Of a stretch of 64,000 nucleotides of DNA, positions 62,807 through 64,000 are shown one piece after another. Within the stretch, counting starts at the first letter, position 1. The number at the start of each line of letters is the position of its first letter. A program made the translations under genes and the position numbers. The stretch spans positions 1-64,000 of the forward strand of contig JAJPIF010000022.1 of the NCBI GenBank assembly GCA_021324885.1. The letters run 5' to 3'. The stretch comes from Pseudomonadota bacterium. GTDB taxonomy: Bacteria; Desulfobacterota; Binatia; Binatales; Binataceae. The notes below the pieces were generated by a model. The model made no database searches. It worked only from the letters and a program-made list of their open reading frames with translations, and had not been told where the DNA came from.

Positions 62807-64000
62807 CAGGCAGCCATCACCCAGGTATCCTTGCTGCCGCCACCCTGCGAGGAGTTGACGATCAGCGAACCCTCGCGCAATGCGACCCGGGTCAGACCGC
62901 CGGGTAAGACCCGCGGACGCTCGCCCAACAGTACGAAGGGCCGGAAATCGATATGTCTCGGCGCGACCTCGACGGCACCGTCAGCGCGATGGCCGCAGAT
63001 CGTCGGGTGGGTCGAGATCTGCACGACCGGCTGGGCGACGAATCCCGCCGGGTCGCGCTGGATGCGCTCGCGGGTTTCGGCCAGTTCACGATCGCTGGCC
63101 TTGGGTCCGATTACGACTCCATAACCGCCCGATTCGCCCGTCGGTTTCAGCACAAACTGATCGATATCGCGCAGCACCATCGCGCGCATGTCCGGATCGC
63201 GCATCAGATAGGTTTGAACGATTGGAAGTATCGCATCCTCGCCCAGGTAATAACGGATCATCGCCGGCGTGTACGCATAAACAGCCTTATCGTCGGCGAC
63301 GCCGGTGCCGATACCATTGGCGATCGCGGCGTTGCCGGCCCGCAGCACCGAGGTCAGACCCGGCACCCCGAGCAGCGAATCGGGCCGGAAGACGACCGGA
63401 TCCAGGAAGTCATCGTCGATGCGGCGGTACAGCACATCGACCTGGCGCAGCCCGCCGACGGTCTTCATATAGAGCTTGTGATCCATGCACACGAGATCGC
63501 GCCCCTCGACCAGCTCAATACCCATCTGCTGGGACAGGAAGACGTGCTCGAAGAAAGCGGAGTTGTAAACGCCCGGTGTCAGCAGTGCTACAACCGGGCG
63601 CGAAACGCCTGAGGGGGCCAGTTCGCACAGAGAGGCCAGCAGATCAGCCGGGTAATGCTCGACGCTGCGCACGCCCACCTCGCGCATCAATTCCGGCACC
63701 AGCCTCGTCATCACCAGCCGGTTCTTGATGACGTAGGAAACGCCCGACGGCGTGCGCACGTTGTCTTCGAGCACACGAAACTCGCCATCGGCGCCGCGCA
63801 CCAGGTCGATGCCGGCCACCGTAATGTGAGCGCCGTGAGGCGGCTTGATTCCGGCCGCGGCGCGGCGGAACTGCGGCGAAGTTTTGATCAGGTCGGCGGG
63901 AACGACTTCGTCCTTCAGGATGCATCCTTCACCGTAAACGTCGGCGACGAAGGCGTTGAGTGCGCGCACCCGTTGGATCAATCCGGCTTCGAGATTGGCC
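62806..64000 (-). CDS. Circularly permuted type-2 ATP-grasp protein (5' end beyond window)
   Basis: About 398 residues are in the window; the start lies beyond 64000. PSGVSYVIKNRL, MGIELVEGRDLVC, DVLYRRIDDDFLDP, PTGESGGYGVVIG and ERIQRDPAGFVAQP match the ATP-grasp fold in circularly permuted order. In related operons it sits with alpha-E and transglutaminase genes, together predicted to make or modify a peptide. The C-terminal half is complete. Confidence 0.88.
   Translation of the reverse strand, partial: ANLEAGLIQRVRALNAFVADVYGEGCILKDEVVPADLIKTSPQFRRAAAGIKPPHGAHITVAGIDLVRGADGEFRVLEDNVRTPSGVSYVIKNRLVMTRLVPELMREVGVRSVEHYPADLLASLCELAPSGVSRPVVALLTPGVYNSAFFEHVFLSQQMGIELVEGRDLVCMDHKLYMKTVGGLRQVDVLYRRIDDDFLDPVVFRPDSLLGVPGLTSVLRAGNAAIANGIGTGVADDKAVYAYTPAMIRYYLGEDAILPIVQTYLMRDPDMRAMVLRDIDQFVLKPTGESGGYGVVIGPKASDRELAETRERIQRDPAGFVAQPVVQISTHPTICGHRADGAVEVAPRHIDFRPFVLLGERPRVLPGGLTRVALREGSLIVNSSQGGGSKDTWVMAA

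Noticed and set aside
1-64000. CRISPR array or rRNA operon
   Set aside because: No regularly spaced repeats and no rRNA-like sequence were seen.

Overview
The window is high-GC chromosomal DNA from a Gram-negative bacterium: it carries SurA, a PagL-type outer-membrane enzyme and signal-peptide proteins. The gene complement suggests an uncultured soil-type lineage rich in acyl-CoA chemistry: paired CaiB/BaiF CoA-transferases, an acyl-CoA dehydrogenase with a cognate kinase, three D-aminoacylase-type amidohydrolases, a cyclase-family hydrolase, a flavin LLM oxidoreductase and a lone molybdenum hydroxylase subunit. This mix resembles Candidatus Binatota or related deep deltaproteobacterial groups. 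That placement is inference from gene content, not from a marker-gene search.

Layout. 1-2.9 kb is a decayed mobile region: the C-terminus of an IS630-type transposase, a 56-aa Cys-rich ORF, a hicBA toxin-antitoxin pair with its own promoter, and a 5'-truncated phage terminase. It ends at the 3' end of a tRNA-Val(CAC) gene (2.91-2.99 kb), a classic integration site. 3.2-7.9 kb holds an exported esterase, recN, nadK and a membrane-anchored universal stress protein. 7.9-15.8 kb is a catabolic block: molybdopterin hydroxylase large subunit; then acyl-CoA dehydrogenase, aminoglycoside-phosphotransferase-like kinase, isopropylmalate-dehydrogenase-like enzyme and enoyl-CoA hydratase in one direction; and a convergent 2-hydroxyacid dehydrogenase. 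15.9-22.5 kb has a PDZ protein, mfd, surA and pdxA. 22.5-28.5 kb has a cyclase, an amidohydrolase, a rhodanese with an in-frame TGA at its active-site cysteine position, a zinc-type oxidoreductase, an atypical dodecin and an MBL hydrolase.

28.6-38.9 kb mixes housekeeping and small enzymes: LON-domain protein, nitrilase, GlpE-like rhodanese, tadA, MBL hydrolase, O-methyltransferase, CAP protein, exported YyaL/DUF255 protein and HAD phosphatase. 38.9-41.3 kb has two tandem CoA-transferases. 41.5-48.2 kb has a large secreted Ig-like protein, PagL, thpR-recA, an LLM oxidoreductase and a DUF4239 protein. 48.5-54.2 kb has two near-identical tandem amidohydrolases, a SnoaL-like protein and a CoA-transferase/hydrolase. 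54.2-64 kb has a polytopic membrane protein, a methyltransferase, an SDR, uvrA and the start of a transglutaminase / alpha-E / circularly permuted ATP-grasp operon that runs off the window.

The most notable observation is the 25.3-25.7 kb rhodanese. Its reading frame continues unchanged across a TGA located where homologues carry the catalytic Cys, and a GC-rich hairpin with a GUC loop begins 16 nt downstream (loop at 22 nt). This is the pattern of a bacterial selenoprotein with a bSECIS element. No selenocysteine machinery lies within the window, so this needs outside confirmation.
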